Below are positions 32,764 through 41,689 of a DNA stretch of 64,000 bases, piece after piece (within the stretch, counting starts at the first letter, position 1; the number at the start of each line of letters is the position of its first letter). The stretch is taken from NCBI RefSeq assembly GCF_900115395.1, contig NZ_FOWE01000006.1, positions 186,001 to 250,000 of the forward strand, in the 5' to 3' direction. The stretch is from Geodermatophilus obscurus (GTDB lineage: Bacteria > Actinomycetota > Actinomycetes > Mycobacteriales > Geodermatophilaceae). A program made the position numbers and the translations under genes. Under the pieces are notes generated by a model. It saw nothing but the letters and a program-made list of their open reading frames with translations, was not told where the DNA came from and ran no database searches.

Positions 32764-33771
32764 TCAGCCCTGCAGCGCCTCGGCGAACAGCGGCACCGCG
32801 TTGTCCAGGGCGTACCCCGTGCCGAGCACCGAGCCGCTGGAGAAGGCGTTGGCCAGCGTCTCGTCGAGCAGCACGGCGTTGCCCTGCTGCACCGAGCCCA
32901 GCGTCTGCCACAGCGGGTTGCCGGTGATCTGCGACGGCTCGACGAAGATCGGGAAGACGACGGTCAGCGGTGCGTCGAGCAGCGCGACCTGCTCGTCGGA
33001 CACCGGCACGAAGAAGCTCTCCGTGGCGAGGTCCTGGACCGCCTGCTTGTTGGTGAAGCCGAGGGACTCCATGAAGTCGACGCGGGTGTCACCGCGGACG
33101 TAGGCGCCGAAGCCCTCGGAGGAGTAGGCGCCGACGGCGACCTCGGTGCCGTCGAACCCGGGGTTGGCGGCCGCGGCGTCGGCGATGCGCTGCTCGAGGT
33201 CGCTGCGCAGCTGCTCGGCCTCCTCGGTGCGGCCCAGCGCCTGCCCGACCAGGTCCAGCTGCTGCTGCCAGGTGGTGAGGTAGGCGTCCACGCCCTCGGG
33301 CTGGCCGATGGTCGGCGCGATGGCGCTCAGGGCCTCGTAGCGCTCCTCGGTGGCCGGCGAGCGGGTGTCGAGGATCAGGTCGGGCTCGAGCGCGGCGACC
33401 GCCTCGAGGCTCGGCTCGAGCGTCTCGACGATCTCCGGTGCCTCGTCGTAGCGCCCCTCGGCCCACGGGCCGACGCCCTCGCCGCCGAAGGCGAGCCAGT
33501 CGCTGGCGCCGACCGGCTGCACGCCGAGGGCGAGCGCGGTCTCGGCGTCCGACCAGCCCAGCGCCACCACCCGCTGCGGCTCCTCGGGGACCTCGACGTC
33601 GCCGAAGGCGGTGCTCACCGTGACCGGGAACGCACCGCTCCCGCCGCCGGTGGAGGACGACGGCGCGTCGGCCGCCGAGCCGTCGTCGCCGGACCCGCAC
33701 GCGGCCAGCGCCCCGGCGGTCGTGAGGGTGGCCGCGACGAGGGCGGCGGACCGGAGCAGGGGTCGGGGCAT
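32764..33771 (-). CDS. Iron-siderophore ABC transporter binding lipoprotein
   Basis: A 335-residue periplasmic-binding-type lipoprotein (FhuD/FepB fold). The signal ends in the lipobox AGALAAC with the lipidated cysteine near residue 25. The TroA-like N-lobe starts TVSTAFGDVEVPEEPQRVVA, followed by GWSDAETALALG and ALEPDLILDTRSPATEERYE, and the C-lobe includes AVGAYSSEGFGAYVRGDTR. It should capture a ferric siderophore at the cell surface. No permease or ATPase is adjacent, so it must work with components elsewhere. An iron-box-like palindrome lies 20-39 bases upstream of its ATG, consistent with iron-responsive (DtxR/IdeR) repression. Confidence 0.9.
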   Translation of the reverse strand: MPRPLLRSAALVAATLTTAGALAACGSGDDGSAADAPSSSTGGGSGAFPVTVSTAFGDVEVPEEPQRVVALGWSDAETALALGVQPVGASDWLAFGGEGVGPWAEGRYDEAPEIVETLEPSLEAVAALEPDLILDTRSPATEERYEALSAIAPTIGQPEGVDAYLTTWQQQLDLVGQALGRTEEAEQLRSDLEQRIADAAAANPGFDGTEVAVGAYSSEGFGAYVRGDTRVDFMESLGFTNKQAVQDLATESFFVPVSDEQVALLDAPLTVVFPIFVEPSQITGNPLWQTLGSVQQGNAVLLDETLANAFSSGSVLGTGYALDNAVPLFAEALQG

Positions 33772-33790
33772 GGCGGTTCTCCTCGATCGG

Positions 33791-33810
33791 TAGGAAGGCA
33801 AGCCTAACCT
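33791..33810 (-). promoter_or_regulatory. DtxR/IdeR-like iron box
   Basis: On the minus strand the sequence reads AGGTTAGGCTTGCCTTCCTA, an imperfect palindrome centred on AGGCTTGCCT and close to the actinobacterial TTAGGTTAGGCTAACCTAA type of iron box. It lies just upstream of the siderophore-binding lipoprotein ATG. Confidence 0.6.
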
Positions 33811-33848
33811 GACCCCGGTCGGCGTCCGCGGGCCGCTAGGGTCCGGCT

Positions 33849-34388
33849 GTGGCACCGCTCCCCGGCTGGCTGGTGGTCGTCGACCTGCAGCGGGTCTTCG
33901 GCGACCCGGACTCCCCGTGGACGACGCCGCGCTTCGGCGAGGTCCGCCCGCGCGTCCGCCGCCTGGCCGCCGCGTTCGGCGAGCGGGTGGTGTTCACCCG
34001 GTTCGTCGCCCCTGCCGAGCCCACCGGCGCCTGGGTCGCGTACTACGAGCAGTTCCCCTTCGCGCTGCAGCCGCCCGACGACCCGCTCTACGACCTGGTC
34101 GAGGACCCCGGCCCGGCCCGCGTGCTGACGGCCACCACCTTCGGCAAGTGGGGCCCCGGGCTCGCCGGGATCGTGGGTGAGGGGCCGGTGACGGTGGCCG
34201 GCGTCGCCACCGACTGCTGCGTCGTGTCCACCGTCCTGCCCGCCGCCGACGCCGGCGTGCCGGTCCGCGTGGTCACCGACGCCTGCGCGGGGTCCACCGA
34301 CGACGAGCACGACCGCGCCGTCCACCTCATGGGCCTCTACGCCCCCCTGGTCGAGCTCACCACCACCGCGGCCCTCCTCGACGGGTGA
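33849..34388 (+). CDS. Isochorismatase-like cysteine hydrolase
   Basis: A 179-residue hydrolase of the isochorismatase/nicotinamidase fold. The catalytic Asp is in LVVVDLQRVFGD, and the nucleophile Cys in GVATDCCVVSTVL (two adjacent cysteines; the second aligns with the usual position). The lysine in ATTFGKWGPGL completes the triad. GTG 33849 has a TAGGGT box 7 bases before it, so it is probably leaderless. Its stop overlaps the mftF start by 4 bases, which ties the two genes into one unit although this enzyme is not a known mycofactocin gene. The substrate is unknown. Confidence 0.85.
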   Translation: MAPLPGWLVVVDLQRVFGDPDSPWTTPRFGEVRPRVRRLAAAFGERVVFTRFVAPAEPTGAWVAYYEQFPFALQPPDDPLYDLVEDPGPARVLTATTFGKWGPGLAGIVGEGPVTVAGVATDCCVVSTVLPAADAGVPVRVVTDACAGSTDDEHDRAVHLMGLYAPLVELTTTAALLDG

Positions 34389-35812
34389 GCACCCCGCCGC
34401 CACCGGACGCCCGCCTGCCCGACGGGTACGCCGTCCGCCTGGCCGCCGCCACCCGCCGGCTGGAGGGCGGGGCGGCGCTGCTCGGCGGCTCGCCGCTGCG
34501 GCTGCTGCGGCTCGCGCCGCGCGCCCGCGACCTGCTCGACGGCGACCGGCTGACCGTGCGCGACCCGGCGACGGCGGTGCTGGCCGCCCGCCTGCTCGAC
34601 GCCGGGGTCGCGGTGCCCGAGCCGGCCGGTCCCGCGCCGGGTCCGGAGGAGGTCACCGTCGTCGTCCCGGTGCGCGACCGGCCGGACGGGGTCGCGCGGC
34701 TGCTGGCCGCGCTGCGCGCCGACCCGGCGACGGCGGGCGTGCGGGTCCTGGTCGTCGACGACGGCTCGGCCGACCCGGCCGCACTGGCGGCGGCCGCGGC
34801 CGGTGCCGAGGTGCTCCGGCACTCGCGGTCGCGCGGCCCGGCCGCCGCCCGCGACACCGGGCTGCGCGCCGCGACGACCGCGGCGGTGGCCTTCCTCGAC
34901 TCCGACTGCGTGCCCCTGCCCGGCTGGCTCGACGTGCTGCTGCCGCACCTGGCCGATCCCCGGCTGGCCGTCGTCGCGCCGCGCGTCGTCGCGTTGCCCC
35001 CGGCCCGGCCGGGCTGGGTCACGCCGTACGAGACGGCGGTCAGCGCGCTGGACACGGGGCCCGAGCCGGGACCGGTGGCGCCGCTGACCGGCCTGTCCCA
35101 CGTGCCCGGCGCCGCCCTGCTCGCCCGCCGCACGGCCCTCGGCGGGGGCTTCGACGAGCGGATGCCGGTGGCCGAGGACGTCGACCTGGTGTGGCGGCTG
35201 GTCGCGGCCGGCTGGCGGGTCCGCTACGACCCCGCGGCGCGGGTGGCGCACGAGCACCCGTCCACCACCGGGGCGTGGCTGCGCCGCCGTGCCGTCTACG
35301 GCACCGGGGCGGCGCCGCTGGCCACCCGGCACGGCGCCCTGGTCGCTCCGGTGGTGATCAGCCCGTGGTCGGCCGCCGCGCTCGGGCTGGGGCTCGCCGG
35401 CGGCCGGCCCGGCCGGGCGGCGGCCGCGGGCGTCCTGGGCGTCGCGGGCGCCCGCCTGGCGCGGCGCCTGGCCCCCGCGGGCGGCCCGCCGCCGTACGTG
35501 CTGGCGTGCGCGCTCGTCCTGCGCGGCACCGCCGCGGCCGCCCGCACGCTCGCCCGCTCGGCCACCCGCCACCACTGGCCGCTCACGGTCGCGGCCGCCG
35601 TCGCCTCCCCCCGGGTCCGGCGGGCCGCGGCCGCCGTCGCCGTCGCCGACGCGGTGCTGGCCTGGTGGCCGCACCGGGCCGCGGTGGGCCTGCTGCGGTT
35701 CGCCGCCGCCCGGCGCCTGGAGGACCTCGCCTACGGCGCCGGGCTGTGGGCGGGCGCGGTGCGTGCCCGGGACGCCCGCGCGCTGCTGCCGGCCCGCCCA
35801 CCGGGCGGCTGA
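34385..35812 (+). CDS. mftF: Mycofactocin oligosaccharyl glycosyltransferase
   Basis: A 475-residue GT2 glycosyltransferase, the expected size of MftF, which adds beta-1,4-glucose units to premycofactocin. The GT-A fold is seen in VTVVVPVRDRPDGVARLL, LVVDDGSADP (first Asp), AFLDSDCVPLPGW (DxD-type), the acceptor region PYETAVSALDTGPEPG and VAEDVDLVWRL (catalytic ED). The N-terminal 80 residues, RLPDGYAVRLAAATRRLEGG onward, are characteristic of the mycofactocin group. The C-terminal third is hydrophobic and Ala/Arg-rich. It is coupled to the isochorismatase gene by a 4-base overlap and lies 3.2 kb past mftE. Confidence 0.93.
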   Translation: MSTPPPPDARLPDGYAVRLAAATRRLEGGAALLGGSPLRLLRLAPRARDLLDGDRLTVRDPATAVLAARLLDAGVAVPEPAGPAPGPEEVTVVVPVRDRPDGVARLLAALRADPATAGVRVLVVDDGSADPAALAAAAAGAEVLRHSRSRGPAAARDTGLRAATTAAVAFLDSDCVPLPGWLDVLLPHLADPRLAVVAPRVVALPPARPGWVTPYETAVSALDTGPEPGPVAPLTGLSHVPGAALLARRTALGGGFDERMPVAEDVDLVWRLVAAGWRVRYDPAARVAHEHPSTTGAWLRRRAVYGTGAAPLATRHGALVAPVVISPWSAAALGLGLAGGRPGRAAAAGVLGVAGARLARRLAPAGGPPPYVLACALVLRGTAAAARTLARSATRHHWPLTVAAAVASPRVRRAAAAVAVADAVLAWWPHRAAVGLLRFAAARRLEDLAYGAGLWAGAVRARDARALLPARPPGG

Positions 35813-35893
35813 CCTGCGGAGCGGGGTGTGGCGCGTACCGGGGAGCAGGGGTCACCATGGGCAGACCATGGGGTACACGTCGGGGAGCGCGCC

Positions 35894-37213
35894 GTGACCG
35901 GCGTCCGCCCGGAGCTGGCGCTCCCCGAGGGGCGGCCGACGCCCGGCCTGACCCGGCAGCTGCGGGCCGCGCACGAGATCCTGGTGACCCGCGGCGCGCC
36001 CGCGCCCCGGACCGCGGTGCGGCCGCTGGTGTGGGACTCCTGGCGGCGCAGCCTGGGCAGCGGCGTGGACCCCGACGGCCAGGGCCCGCCGGTCGACCTC
36101 CTCGACGACGACCTCGCCGCCTACCGCGCCGCCCACCCGCTCGCGCCGGTGCTGCCGGTCATCCGGCGGCTGCTGGTCGAGGACGCCGAGGCCGACCGGA
36201 TGATCGTCGCCGTCACCGACGCCCACGGCCGGATGCTCTGGGTCGAGGGCGACCGCCGGCTGCGCGGGCTCGCCGAGACGATGAACTTCGTCGCCGGCGC
36301 CCGCTGGTCCGAGGACGTCGCCGGCACCAACGCCCCCGGGACGGCGCTGGCGCTCGACGCCCCGGTGCAGATCTACGGCAGCGAGCACTACCGCCGCCCG
36401 GTGCAGCCGTGGAGCTGCTCGGCCGCCCCGGTGCACCACCCGGTGACCGGCGTGCTGCTCGGCGCCATCGACGTCACCGGCGGCGACCACGTCGCCACGC
36501 CGCACGTGCTCACGCTGGTGCGCGCCACCGTGGCCGCCGTCGAGTCCGAGCTGCGCTGGCTGCACCGCGAGGAGCAGCGCACCGAGCCCCGCGCCCCCCG
36601 GCCCGTGCCGGTGCGGGCGGTCCCGCCGCTGCTGGAGGTGCTCGGCCGCGAGCGGGCGCGCCTCACCCTGCCGGCCGGTCCCGTCGAGCTCTCGCTGCGC
36701 CACTCGGAGCTGCTCCTGCTGCTCGCCGAGGCCGCCGCGGCGGGGGAGGGCCGCACCGCCGAGCGCTTGGCCGCCGAGTGCCACGCCGGCGGCACCGCCG
36801 CGGTCACCGTCCGCGCCGAGCTGTCCCGGCTGCGCCGCCTGGTCGGCGCCGACCTCCTCGGCTCGCGCCCCTACCGGCTGCTCGGCCCGGTGGAGACCGA
36901 CCTCGCCCGGGTCCGCGGGCTGCTCGACCGCGGCGCCGCCGGCGCGGCGCTGGACGCCTACGCCGGGCCGGTGCTGCCCCGCTCGACCGCGCCGGGCGTC
37001 GTCGCCGCCCGCCGCCGGGCCGCCGCCGCGCTGCGCGGGGCGGTGCTGCGCAGCCGGCGCCCGGAGCTGCTGCTGCGCTGGACCGCGCTGCCCGAGGCCC
37101 GGGACGACGCCGCCGCCTGGCAGGCCTGCCTCGAGGCGCTGCCCGCGGGCTCCCCCCGCCGGCCCGCGGTGGCGGCGCACCTGCTCGCCCTGCGGCGCGC
37201 CCCCCGCGGCTGA
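35894..37213 (+). CDS. GAF-domain transcriptional regulator (AcoR-like N-terminus)
   Basis: About 439 residues. The start of the conserved part, AVRPLVWDSWRRSLGSGVDP, resembles the N-terminus of AcoR/sigma-54 activators. A GAF domain (about residues 75-210) contains VTDAHGRMLWVEGDRRLRGL, GTNAPGTALALDAPVQIYG and PWSCSAAPVHHPVTG. There is no AAA+ sigma-54 domain; a C-terminal winged-HTH-like part (about 255-330) has SLRHSELLLLLAEAA and AVTVRAELSRLRRLVGADLL. Such truncated AcoR-like regulators are common in actinobacteria near dehydrogenases. Start is uncertain: GTG 35894 has GGGGAG 7 bases upstream, GTG 35828 is also in frame. It sits between mftF and the MFS/cox genes and could control either. 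Confidence 0.8.
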   Translation: MTGVRPELALPEGRPTPGLTRQLRAAHEILVTRGAPAPRTAVRPLVWDSWRRSLGSGVDPDGQGPPVDLLDDDLAAYRAAHPLAPVLPVIRRLLVEDAEADRMIVAVTDAHGRMLWVEGDRRLRGLAETMNFVAGARWSEDVAGTNAPGTALALDAPVQIYGSEHYRRPVQPWSCSAAPVHHPVTGVLLGAIDVTGGDHVATPHVLTLVRATVAAVESELRWLHREEQRTEPRAPRPVPVRAVPPLLEVLGRERARLTLPAGPVELSLRHSELLLLLAEAAAAGEGRTAERLAAECHAGGTAAVTVRAELSRLRRLVGADLLGSRPYRLLGPVETDLARVRGLLDRGAAGAALDAYAGPVLPRSTAPGVVAARRRAAAALRGAVLRSRRPELLLRWTALPEARDDAAAWQACLEALPAGSPRRPAVAAHLLALRRAPRG

Positions 37214-37273
37214 CCGGCGGTCGCCCCTCCGCGTCGGGAACAGCGGCGGCCCGCGGTGCCTTGCCAGGGTCAC

Positions 37274-38488
37274 GTGAGTGCCCGCACCGCCGCCCCGCCC
37301 ACCGCCGGCACCACGCTCGCGACCCCGCGGGTCGCGCCGGCGCTGGTCGCGCTGGGGCTGGGCGGCTTCGCCATCGGCACCAGCGAGTTCGTCACCATGG
37401 GCCTGCTGCCCGACATCGCGGCCGGCGTCGGCGTGGACATCCCGACGGCCGGCCACGTCATCTCCGCCTACGCCCTCGGCGTGGTGGTGGGCGCCCCGGT
37501 CCTCGCCGCGCTCGGCGCCCGGCTGCCGCGCCGGGGCCTGCTCGTCGGGCTGATGGCCGCCTTCCTCGCCGGCAACGTCGCGACGGCGATGGCGCCCGGG
37601 CAGACGACGCTGCTGGTCGCCCGCTTCGTCACCGGCCTCCCGCACGGCGCCTACTTCGGGGTGGCCTCGCTGGTGGCCGCCGCGCTGGTGCCGCCGGCGC
37701 TGCGCGGGCGCGCGGTCAGCTCGGTGATGCTCGGCCTGTCCGCGGCCACCCTCGCCGGCGTCCCGGCGGCCACCTGGCTGGGACAGGCGCTGGGCTGGCG
37801 CTCGGCGTACTGGGCGGTGGTCGTCGTCGCCGCGCTCACCGTGGCCACCGTCGCGGCCGTCGTCCCGGTCACGCCACAGCCGGCCGACGCCGGCATCCGC
37901 ACCGAGCTCGGTGCCCTGCGGCGGCCGCAGGTGCTGCTCACCCTCGTCGTGGCCACCGTCGGCTTCGGCGGCATGTTCGCCGTCTACACCTACATCGCGC
38001 CGATCACCACCGACCTCGCCGGGCTCGCGCGCGGCACCGTGCCGGCCGTGCTGCTGGCCTTCGGCGTCGGCGGGTTCGTCGGCACCGTGCTGGGCGGCCG
38101 GCTGGCCGACCGGGCGCTGTTCCGCTCGCTGGTCGGCGCCATGGTCACCGTGCTGGTGCTGCTCCTGCTGGTGGGGGCCGCCGCGTCGGCCGGCGCGCTG
38201 CTGTTCCCGGCGGTCTTCCTGCTCGCGATGAGCGCCTCGGTGCTGGTCGTCTGCCTGCAGCTGCGGCTCATGGAGGTCGCCGGGGACGCGCAGATGCTCG
38301 GCGCCGCGCTCAACCACTCCGCGCTCAACGCCGCCAACGCGCTGGGGGCGTGGCTCGGCGGCGTCGTCATCGCCGCCGGGCTCGGCTACACCGCGCCGGG
38401 CCTGGTCGGCGCCGGCCTCGCGGTGCTCGGGCTGGTGGCCCTGTCGGCCAGCGCGCTGCTGCGGCGCCGCGAGCCGCGCGCCGCCTGA
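37274..38488 (+). CDS. AraJ-like MFS exporter (DHA1 family)
   Basis: A 404-residue, 12-helix transporter. GGFAIGTSEFVTMGLLPDIA in helix 1, SAYALGVVVGAPVLAALGAR (motif A region) and FVTGLPHGAYFGVASLVAA are diagnostic of the AraJ/YdhP-like DHA1 exporters for sugars, chloramphenicol or other small compounds. GTG 37274 is chosen to begin shortly before helix 1. It lies between the GAF regulator and the cox operon, same strand, with a 220-base gap before coxS. That gap contains direct TGCAAC repeats (near 38498 and 38510) but no firm promoter. Confidence 0.86.
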   Translation: MSARTAAPPTAGTTLATPRVAPALVALGLGGFAIGTSEFVTMGLLPDIAAGVGVDIPTAGHVISAYALGVVVGAPVLAALGARLPRRGLLVGLMAAFLAGNVATAMAPGQTTLLVARFVTGLPHGAYFGVASLVAAALVPPALRGRAVSSVMLGLSAATLAGVPAATWLGQALGWRSAYWAVVVVAALTVATVAAVVPVTPQPADAGIRTELGALRRPQVLLTLVVATVGFGGMFAVYTYIAPITTDLAGLARGTVPAVLLAFGVGGFVGTVLGGRLADRALFRSLVGAMVTVLVLLLLVGAAASAGALLFPAVFLLAMSASVLVVCLQLRLMEVAGDAQMLGAALNHSALNAANALGAWLGGVVIAAGLGYTAPGLVGAGLAVLGLVALSASALLRRREPRAA

Positions 38489-38708
38489 GACCGCCCTGCA
38501 ACGGGGGTGCAACCTCGGCGCTGCGGCCGTCCGGGCGACCGGCCTCCGCAGGCGCGGACGCTGGAGCGCCCAGGACCCGCAGCCGCGGACCGGCAGCGGA
38601 TCCCGGTGCAGGTAAGCGTGGCCTAAGTCACTCCCGCGTTGTCAGACTCCGCCGTGGAGCGCCCGCTCGGCCGGGCGCGATCGCCCCCTGCAACGAAGCG
38701 GAGGTCTC

Positions 38709-39206
38709 ATGGCACGGGTGAGCATGCGGGTCGACGGCGTGACCTACACCGACGAGGTCGAACCCCGGACCCTGCTGGTCCACCACCTGCGCGAGGCGCT
38801 GGGCAAGGTGGGCACCGTCGTCGGCTGCGACACCAGCAACTGCGGCTCCTGCACCGTCCACCTCGACGGTCAGGCGGTGAAGTCCTGCACCGTCCTGGCC
38901 GTCCAGGCCGACGGCGCCGAGGTCACCACCATCGAAGGCATCGCGGCACCCGGCGGTGCCCTGCACCCGGTGCAGAAGGCCTTCCACGAGATGCACGGGC
39001 TGCAGTGCGGCTTCTGCACGCCCGGGATGATCATGGCCTCGATCGACCTGCTGAAGGACAACCCGCGGCCCAGCGAGCACGAGATCCGCGAGGGCATCGA
39101 GGGCAACCTCTGCCGCTGCACCGGCTACCAGAACATCGTCCGCGCGGTGCAGCAGGCCGCCGGCGAGATGTCCGGCACCACCGACACGCTGGGAGCGCAG
39201 GCATGA
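38709..39206 (+). CDS. coxS: CO dehydrogenase-type molybdenum hydroxylase, iron-sulfur subunit
   Basis: A 165-residue subunit carrying two [2Fe-2S] clusters that pass electrons from the molybdenum site to FAD. The ferredoxin-like cluster is bound by Cys40, 45, 48 and 60 ([10 protein letters not shown]), the second by Cys100, 103, 135 and 137 (CGFCTPG and CRCTGYQNI). All eight are present. ATG 38709 has GCGGAGG upstream. The stop overlaps the coxL ATG by 4 bases. Gene order is S-L-M, unlike M-S-L of classical form I operons. Confidence 0.94.
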   Translation: MARVSMRVDGVTYTDEVEPRTLLVHHLREALGKVGTVVGCDTSNCGSCTVHLDGQAVKSCTVLAVQADGAEVTTIEGIAAPGGALHPVQKAFHEMHGLQCGFCTPGMIMASIDLLKDNPRPSEHEIREGIEGNLCRCTGYQNIVRAVQQAAGEMSGTTDTLGAQA

Positions 39207-41689
39207 CGGTCACCGAGGACGCCGCGACGCTGACCCCGCAGTCGCCGGAGAAGGAGGTCGGGAAGGCCCGCCGCCGCAAGGAGGACGCCCGCCTGATCAC
39301 CGGGCGCACCACCTGGACCGACAACATGGTCCTGCCCGGGATGCTGCACATGTCCGTGGTCCGCAGCCACGTCGCCCACGGCAAGATCACCAACGTCGAC
39401 GTCAGCGCCGCCCTGGAGGCGCCGGGCGTCGTCGCCGTCCTCACCGGCCGCGACCTCGCCGACGAGCAGGGCTCCATCCCCTGCGCGTGGCCGGTGACGG
39501 CGGACATGGTCAACCCCGGGCACCCCTCCATCGCCGTCGAGGAGGTCAACCACGTCGGCGAGGCGGTGGCGGTCATCATCGCCCGCTCGCGGGACGCGGC
39601 CGCCGACGCGATCGAGCTGGTCGACGTCGACTACGACCTGCTCCCGCCGGTGCTCGACATGGAGCAGGCGGTGGGTGGCGAGGCCGACCTCTGCCACGAC
39701 CACATCGACTCCAACACCGCCTACCACTTCGTCTTCGACGCCGGTGAGGCCGGCACCGGGGCCGACACCGAGCAGGCGTTCGCCGACGCCGACGTCGTCG
39801 TCAGCCGCCGGTTCGTCAACCAGCGGCTGATCCCGGCGTTCATGGAGCCGCGCTCGGTCGTCGTCCAGCCGCAGGGCGAGAACTTCACGATGTGGTCGGC
39901 CACCCAGATCCCGCACGTGCTGCGGGTCATGCTGGCCATGGTCACCGGCATCCCCGAGCACAAGCTGCGCGTCGTCGCGCCCGACGTCGGCGGCGGCTTC
40001 GGCGGAAAGCTGCAGGTCAACCCCGAGGAGGTCCTCGCGCTGCTGATCGCGCGGCGCCTCGGCAAGCCGGTCAAGTGGACCGAGACCCGCAGCGAGTCGC
40101 TGATGACCGCCCACCACGGCCGCGACCAGATCCAGTACATCGACATCGCCAGCGACCGCGAGGGCAACGTCAAGGGCCTGCGCTGCCGGATCCTCGCCGA
40201 CATGGGCGCCTACCTGCGGCTGATCACGCCCGGCGTGCCGGCGCTGGGCGCCTTCATGTTCCCGGGCATCTACAAGTTCCCGGCCTACCGGTTCGAGTGC
40301 GACGGGATCTTCACCAACAAGGTGCCCACCGACGCCTACCGCGGCGCCGGCCGGCCCGAGGCCACCTTCGCCGTCGAGCGGATCATGGACGAGCTCGCCG
40401 TCGAGCTGGGCATGGACCCGCTGGAGCTGCGCCGGAGGAACTGGATCCGGGCCGAGGAGTTCCCGTTCACCACCGTGGCGGGCCTCGAGTACGACAGCGG
40501 CGACTACGACGCCGCCACGCAGCAGGCCCTCGACCTCATCGGCTACGACGAGCTCCGCGAGGAGCAGCGCCGCCGCCGCGAGTCGGGCGACCCGGTGCAG
40601 CTGGGCATCGGCTTCTCCACCTTCACCGAGATGTGCGGCCTGGCCCCCTCCCGGGTGCTGGGCTCGCTGTCCTACGGCGCGGGCGGCTGGGAGGCGGCCT
40701 CGATCCGGATGCTGCCCACCGGCAAGGTCGAGGTGGTCACCGGCTCCACCCCGCACGGCCAGGGCCATGAGACGGCGTGGAGCCAGCTGGTCGCCGACCA
40801 GCTGGGCGTGCCGTTCGAGGACGTCGAGGTCCTGCACGGCGACACCGCGGTCTCCCCCCGGGGCATGGACACCTACGGCTCGCGCTCGCTGGTCGTCGGC
40901 GGCACCGCCGTCGTCAAGGCCGCCGACAAGGTGATCGCCAAGGCCCGCAAGGTCGCCGCCCACCTGCTGGAGGCCAACGAGGACGACCTGGACTTCTCCG
41001 GCGGGAAGTTCACCGTCCGCGGGACGCCGGGGACGGCGCTGTCGATCCAGGAGATCGCGCTCGCCGTGTTCGCGGCGCACGACTACCCCGAGGACGTCGA
41101 GCCCTCGATCGACGCCGACGCGACCTTCGACCCGGTGAACTTCTCCTTCCCCCACGGCACGCACATCTGCGCCATGGAGGTCGACACCGACACCGGTTTC
41201 GTCAAGATCCGCAAGTACGCGTGCGTCGACGACGTCGGCACGATCGTCAACCCGCTGATCGTCGAGGGCCAGGTGCACGGCGGCCTGGCGCAGGGCATCG
41301 CGCAGGCGCTGTACGAGGAGGCCGTCTACGACGCCGACGGCAACCTCACCACCGGCACCTTCGTCGACTACCTCGTCCCCTCGGCCGCCGATCTGCCGCA
41401 CTTCGACACCGGCAACACGGTGCACGTGGCGCCGGGCAACCCGATCGGCGCCAAGGGCGTGGGCGAGGCGGGGTGCATCGCCAGCACCCCGGCGGTGGTC
41501 AACGCCGCGCTCGACGCCGTCCGGCACCTCGGGGTGCAGGACATCCGGATGCCGCTGACGCCCGAGCGGGTGTGGCGGGCCGTCCACCAGGGCGGCGACG
41601 GCGGGGACCGGGCCGCGGCCCCGACCAACGCACAGGCCGTGGACTCCGCCGGAGCACCGGGCACGTCGTCCCAGGGAGGAGACCTGTGA
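39203..41689 (+). CDS. coxL: Form II CO dehydrogenase-like molybdenum hydroxylase, large subunit
   Basis: An 828-residue catalytic subunit that binds molybdopterin cytosine dinucleotide. The active-site loop is AYRGAGR at residues 378-384, the form II signature, not the AYxCSFR of form I that holds the Cu-ligand cysteine. Cofactor motifs [11 protein letters not shown] and the base-acting glutamate in GAKGVGEAG are intact. The N-terminal helix-rich part ([20 protein letters not shown]) and [12 protein letters not shown] are family-typical. Form II enzymes have been reported to oxidise CO weakly in some organisms, but many may act on other substrates, so the physiological reaction is open. The coxM GTG overlaps the stop by 4 bases. 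Confidence 0.93.
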   Translation: MTVTEDAATLTPQSPEKEVGKARRRKEDARLITGRTTWTDNMVLPGMLHMSVVRSHVAHGKITNVDVSAALEAPGVVAVLTGRDLADEQGSIPCAWPVTADMVNPGHPSIAVEEVNHVGEAVAVIIARSRDAAADAIELVDVDYDLLPPVLDMEQAVGGEADLCHDHIDSNTAYHFVFDAGEAGTGADTEQAFADADVVVSRRFVNQRLIPAFMEPRSVVVQPQGENFTMWSATQIPHVLRVMLAMVTGIPEHKLRVVAPDVGGGFGGKLQVNPEEVLALLIARRLGKPVKWTETRSESLMTAHHGRDQIQYIDIASDREGNVKGLRCRILADMGAYLRLITPGVPALGAFMFPGIYKFPAYRFECDGIFTNKVPTDAYRGAGRPEATFAVERIMDELAVELGMDPLELRRRNWIRAEEFPFTTVAGLEYDSGDYDAATQQALDLIGYDELREEQRRRRESGDPVQLGIGFSTFTEMCGLAPSRVLGSLSYGAGGWEAASIRMLPTGKVEVVTGSTPHGQGHETAWSQLVADQLGVPFEDVEVLHGDTAVSPRGMDTYGSRSLVVGGTAVVKAADKVIAKARKVAAHLLEANEDDLDFSGGKFTVRGTPGTALSIQEIALAVFAAHDYPEDVEPSIDADATFDPVNFSFPHGTHICAMEVDTDTGFVKIRKYACVDDVGTIVNPLIVEGQVHGGLAQGIAQALYEEAVYDADGNLTTGTFVDYLVPSAADLPHFDTGNTVHVAPGNPIGAKGVGEAGCIASTPAVVNAALDAVRHLGVQDIRMPLTPERVWRAVHQGGDGGDRAAAPTNAQAVDSAGAPGTSSQGGDL

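Noticed and set aside
28626..34388. The PPOX flavoprotein or other inserted genes as a replacement for mftD
   Set aside because: None has the alpha-hydroxy-acid oxidase fold or size of MftD (about 390 residues), so I could not support functional replacement from sequence.
35852..38512. An 886-codon minus-strand frame opposite the GAF regulator and MFS gene
   Set aside because: No homology-like motifs, composition typical of antisense frames, and it runs across two clear plus-strand genes.
38600..38640. TAAGCGTGGCCTAA upstream of coxS considered as an iron box
   Set aside because: Only half of the palindrome fits; the arms are not complementary over the needed length, unlike the site at 33791.
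38639..39202. Upstream extension of the coxL frame through coxS
   Set aside because: The extension is the out-of-frame reading of coxS; coxL homology begins at the ATG that overlaps the coxS stop.
39125..41587. An 820-codon minus-strand frame opposite coxL
   Set aside because: Antisense to a complete, motif-rich coxL; no recognisable domain.
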